From: Antedon mediterranea
Taxonomy: Eukaryota > Echinodermata > Crinoidea > Comatulida > Antedonidae
Reading direction: 5' to 3'
NCBI RefSeq assembly: GCF_964355755.1
Contig: NC_092676.1
Span: 23,728,288-23,792,287 of the forward strand
Length of the DNA: 64,000 nt
Shown here piece by piece: positions 60,052 through 64,000 of the stretch. The notes below the pieces were generated by a model. The model saw only the letters and a program-made list of their open reading frames with translations, made no database searches and was not told the origin of the DNA. The stretch's first letter is position 1; each line of letters opens with the position of its first letter. Position numbers and translations under genes: made by a program.

Positions 60052-63000
60052 AAATCTGATTGATAAATTATCAAATTGTAAGGGTTTGAAATTAGCTCAT
60101 CTTAATGCCAGAAGTATTATAAATAAGATTGATGAGTTTCGTATAATAGCACTAAAAGCAAAAATTGATGTTTTATAACAGAGAATATGCATTGTTAAAT
60201 GAAAATGTGGTAGATGAAAAAAATCAAAAACAACTATGTAAGAAAAAAAATAAGCTTGTTAATGAAAATGTGTTACAGATAATATGTTTAAAAAGAGGAA
60301 GCTATGTAATCAATGTGATAATATGTAAACAAATGAATAAAACTCTTTAAATAAGTATATGTATACAGATGATTAAACAAACATTGTAAATTTAATGATA
60401 TGTATAGTGTATAGTGAAAAATATATGCAAAGAGAACAGTGGTATGGAAATAAAAGTGGGATGAACCCACATAAGATAAAAAAAAAAAAATTGATGTTTT
60501 ATGTGTATCTGAAACATGGCTACATGAGGGCATCAGTGATGGGTTTGTAGATATAGATGGATACAATATGATCCGTAAAGATCGTTCTGGAAAAAAAGGT
60601 GGTGGTGTTAGCATCTATATTAAGAATACCATATCTTATAAAGAAAGATCTGATTTATATGTAAATGATCTGGAGGCTGTATGGCTGGAGCTATTAGGAC
60701 AAAAAAGTCAAAATATTTTAATATGCTGTTTATACCGCCCTCCAAATGCAAATTATGAATATTTTAACTTAATTATTGATTTACTTGAAAAAGTTAGTAT
60801 GGAAAACACTGAAATTGTACTACTCGGCGATTTTAATATTGATTATGTCTTAAATGAGAACCTCTCGAAAAATCCTATCAATATGATCGAAAACATGTTT
60901 GTTATGACCCAGTTGATTCATGATAAAACAAGAGTTACGTCACACTCATCAAGTTGTATTGATTTGATACTAACAACAATTCCAGATCAGCACTATTTTA
61001 AGTGGTGTTGCTAAAATAGCTTTAAGCGACCATTTTATGGTTTACAGCTGTTTAAAATTTAAGGAAAAAGAAGCTAAACATAAAACAATATATTATAGAG
61101 ATTATAAGAACTTTGATGAAGGGGCATTCTTGCATGATATTTCCCATTCTCAGAAATTACAAAATATTCACAATATTAATAACGTTGACAATGCATGGGG
61201 TACGTTTAAAAATTGCTTTCTAAATTTAAGTAATAAACATGGGCCTATAAAAAATTCAAGAATAAAAAATAGATTCTCTCCCTGGATAACTCCTGAAATT
61301 ATAAAGTTAATGTACAAAAGAGATTATACTAAAAGCAAAGTAAATGTTAATAATCCAGGATTAAAAACTGAGTATAGAAGACTTAGAAATCTGGTTAACA
61401 CTAACATTAAGAAAGCAAAGTATAACTATTTTAATAATGTAAATATAAAATATAAAAATAATCCAAAAAAAATGTGGAACGAGCTAAATAAACTAACTGG
61501 TAAAACGAAATCTAACATTAGTAAAACTATTGATTGCGAACATTTTAATGAATACTTTACCAACATAGGAGTTAAGATGGCGCAGTCATTTGACGATACG
61601 CTGCCAAGTTGGAATAATCCACCTAGTGAATATTCCTTTAATTTTATAAATGTTGATGTAAATACCATTAAAAGGAAGCTTTATAATTTGCCAGAAAAAA
61701 ATTTAGATGTTCTTGATTTTGATAGTAAATTGTTAAGGTTAGCAGCTCCGTACATTGCTTATCCATTGTGTCATATTGTGAATCTCTCTCTCATGTCTGG
61801 TCTTGTCCCAGCTGATTGGAAAGTAGCAAGGACAACTCCTATATATAAAGGAAAGGGTAGTAAAGACAGTATGAGCAACTACAGACCAATATCTGTCGTT
61901 GCTCATATCGCAAAGATTATAGAGAGAGTGGTTCAGGAACAAATCATTTCTTTTCTTAGTTTGTTTGATTTGATTAACATTGATCAATTTGCCTTTTTGA
62001 AAAACCATTCTACTGTAACATGCTTGCACAGAGTAGTTGATGATTGGTTAGAAAGTTTTAATGACTCAGAGGTCGTCGGCGCTTGTTTCTTAGATATATC
62101 CAAGTGCTTTGACACGATAGATCACTCAATTTTGTTATTTAAGCTTTACAAATATGGTTTCCATGAAAATGTTGTTTACTGGTTTAGTAATTACTTAAAA
62201 AACAGAAAACAGTTTGTATACTGTAACAATAACAAATCTACACTTAAAGAAATCAATATTGGTGTTCCACAAGGAAGTGTCCTGGGACCCATCTTGTTTC
62301 TCATTTTCATAAATGATATTTCGCAGTCTATAGTAAATGGAACTTGCAGCGTTTTTGCTGATGATGTTGTGGTTTACACCTCAGGTGATACTGCTAAGAT
62401 AGTAAATGATTCATTACAAATAATTATTGATAACATTGGTAAATGGTATGATGACAACCACCTCTCTATAAATACTGAAAAAACAAAGGTTATGTTACTA
62501 AGAAACAATCATACAGCTGACAGTAATGATTTAAATATACAAATTGGAACCAGTAAATTAGAACAAGTTGATAGTATAAGGTATCTGGGAGTCGTAATCG
62601 ATGAAATGTTAACTTGGAAACAAAATACTCAATGTATTAGTAAAAATATTGGATATAAAATAACAATGCTAGGTAAAATGGCTAGTAGTTTAAGTAAACC
62701 GTTACTTGAAACTCTATATATAAGTACAATTCAGCCTTGTAGTGATTATGCTATAACAGTCTGGGGAAATACGACAGAGTTAAACAAAAATATTTTAAAG
62801 CGACATCAAAAAAGAGCTGCTCGAATTGTAACTAACAACTTCGATTATATTAATGTAAGGGGTGACAACATCATCCAGAACCTATCGTGGCAAACTCTTG
62901 AAGAGAAACGAGATTTCTCCCTAGCATGTCTAATGTATAAATGTGTTTACGGCCTTGCACCAATTAGATTAGTAAATGAAATTGAATTGATTCGCGATAT

Positions 63001-63187
63001 TCACACCCACTTAACACGTGGAGTAGAAAATTTGAATGTAACAATACCTAAATACACCCTTAGTAAAATGAATTCGTCCTTTAAAGTTGCAGGCGCAAAA
63101 ATATGGAACAATTTACCAATTAATATTAAATCGGCACCAACAATTACGTCCTTTAAGGCTAGATACAAATCTCATTTCTTTTCATAA
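59912..63187 (+). pseudogene. LINE ORF2: endonuclease and reverse transcriptase, interrupted
   Basis: Three pieces. 59912-60176 (overlaps ORF1) ends in the endonuclease start AHLNARSIINKIDEF. After the insertion the frame resumes at about 60487 with VSETWLHEGI, and LLGDFNIDYV, ending at a stop at 61012-61014. A +1 frameshift around 60996-61001 moves reading to the frame with ALSDHF and the long 61037-63187 piece. The RT core is whole: KGSKDSMSNYRPIS, DISKCFDTIDH, GVPQGSVLGPILF, FADDVVVY, LSINTEKTKVM and YLGVVID. All endonuclease signature blocks are present (N, E-TW, GDFN, SDH). It is non-functional only because of the two lesions. Confidence 0.88.
60177..60485 (+). mobile_element. Poly(A) retro-insertion nested in the LINE ORF2
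   Basis: Flanked by a 17-bp target duplication AAAAATTGATGTTTTAT (60160-60176 and 60486-60502). About 309 bp, ending in a run of A, with AATAAA at 60449-60454 about 22 bp before the tail. The first 170 bp are open in one frame (NENV appears twice) and end at TAA 60348-60350, followed by about 130 bp of 3'-UTR-like sequence. This looks like a 5'-truncated processed copy of a cellular mRNA, or a SINE. Source gene not recognised. Confidence 0.85.
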
Positions 63188-63614
63188 AAAACTGACATGT
63201 ATTATATTTAATTAAGTTTCTCTTTTGTATATTTTGATTAAGACAGGACCACAATGTAAAACAGATACACTGTTATCTGATTGTTTTATCCTGTATAAAT
63301 ATATTATTTATTATTATTTATTATCAACCTGATCTGTGCCTCTATAATACACTTGCAGCGGCTTTTTTACCGTCACATTGTGCCAACGTCCGAAAGCTTG
63401 CGGCTTAAAACTTCTACGAGTAATAAACACACTACACTATAAACAAACCTACTGTAAGTTGGACTTAAACCATCAACATTATTTAGAACTGGCTTCGTTG
63501 AAACATTAAAACAAGTTAGAATATAGATTTAATATATTATTTTTTACGCTAAATAAAATCAACTTTTTTTCACCAATCACTCTGAAATGATACTAGTTTT
63601 ACTTTCCCATCTTT

Positions 63615-64000
63615 CTACGAGATAGTGGTAGTCTTTATCTCCCTGGTTTGATTTTTTACGTATTCCATTCGACGCTCCCGAAAACAGAAAGTCTTACAGA
63701 ATCCATTCTTGTAATCGGTGAATTTGTATGCGTAAACGAATGGATTAGCTACCGTATTACATAAAAATAAAACTTTAGAAACAATAAGAATAATCGTAGA
63801 ATGCAAGTTATTCCATTCAAAAATTGCCATCAAAAGATGGACTAACATCGATGGAGAAACAAGTATTATGTAAACAAGAGTGTTTATTAACATTGTAGTT
63901 GTAAAGTTTCGTTGAGCTTCGTTTCTACGTTGCGTTGGATCTGCTAGTGATTCGTTTCTTCGTTGCTTTGTCCTCTGTAGCGTTAACAACGCTGTTCCTG
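63615..64000 (-). CDS. Class A GPCR 5, partial (runs off the right edge)
   Basis: Only the last part is inside the window: end of intracellular loop 3 (RRNEAQRNFTTTMLIN), TM6 with SPSMLVHLL, TM7 NTVANPFVYAYKFTDYKNG and the tail FCKTFCFRERRMEYVKNQ. The frame is still open at base 64000, so no start is visible. The 3' flank (about 63430-63600) aligns with the GPCR3 3' flank, including AATAAAATCAACTTTTT on the plus strand, making GPCR3 the nearest relative. The LINE at 58.9-63.3 kb separates it from GPCR4. Confidence 0.85.
   Translation of the reverse strand, partial: GTALLTLQRTKQRRNESLADPTQRRNEAQRNFTTTMLINTLVYIILVSPSMLVHLLMAIFEWNNLHSTIILIVSKVLFLCNTVANPFVYAYKFTDYKNGFCKTFCFRERRMEYVKNQTREIKTTTIS

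Larger units (their letters stand above)
59023..63325 (+). mobile_element. CR1/L2-type LINE retrotransposon, degraded copy inside the GPCR array
   Basis: ORF1 (PHD finger, coiled coil, SGNH esterase, CCHC knuckle) is followed by ORF2 (apurinic-type endonuclease, reverse transcriptase) and a 3' end of short repeats (TATTTATTATTATTTATTAT near 63305-63325). That order and the tail fit the CR1/L2 group. The 5' end cannot be fixed; it lies somewhere upstream of 59023. The copy is dead: ORF2 has a nested insertion at 60177-60485 and a frameshift near 61000. Confidence 0.9.

Noticed and set aside
1-64000. tRNA, rRNA, CRISPR arrays, bacterial operons
   Set aside because: Looked for on both strands by eye; none found, and the splice structure shows a eukaryotic genome.

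Overview
This is an intron-rich, AT-rich eukaryotic nuclear window with no bacterial or viral gene organisation. A caprin gene with deuterostome-like architecture, a tandem array of rhodopsin-class GPCR genes, a CR1/L2-type LINE, many miniature DNA transposons and frequent 'taggcctat' words suggest a marine invertebrate deuterostome, most likely an echinoderm. The phylum is an inference.

Layout. Bases 1-32 kb are mostly non-coding: decayed LINE/SINE tails, short inverted-repeat elements, a dispersed repeat seen about eight times between 8.8 and 27 kb, and two copies of an element with a hammerhead-ribozyme-like core (about 3.45 and 13.3 kb). Two isolated exon candidates lie here on the minus strand: a C-terminal exon at 15218-15379 and a possible first coding exon with a membrane segment at 32346-32454. 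From 46032 down to 36662 (minus strand) I could assemble a complete 15-exon caprin gene. All exon junctions agree in phase and give a 728-residue protein; one intron is of the rare GC-AG type. Its introns carry a minisatellite of about 77 bp units and four transposon relics.

From 47 kb to the right edge is a minus-strand cluster of five related class A GPCR genes; the fifth runs off the window. The first has an extra upstream exon encoding a signal peptide. The paralogues are mosaics. Receptors 1 and 2 share a C-terminal tail that appears to have been copied into receptor 2, whose old tail survives as a relic behind the new stop. Receptors 3 and 4 share a nearly identical 5' tract that includes non-coding sequence. 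Receptors 2 and 4 share body and upstream flank. The array is interrupted at about 58.9-63.3 kb by a CR1/L2-like LINE with a PHD/esterase/zinc-knuckle ORF1 and an endonuclease/RT ORF2. ORF2 is broken by a nested poly(A) retro-insertion with a 17-bp target duplication and by one frameshift.

Function. The caprin product should be a cytoplasmic RNA-granule protein (dimerisation region, G3BP-binding motif, RG-rich RNA-binding tail). The GPCR cluster looks like a lineage-specific orphan or chemosensory-type expansion shaped by tandem duplication and gene conversion. No tRNA, rRNA or CRISPR was seen.
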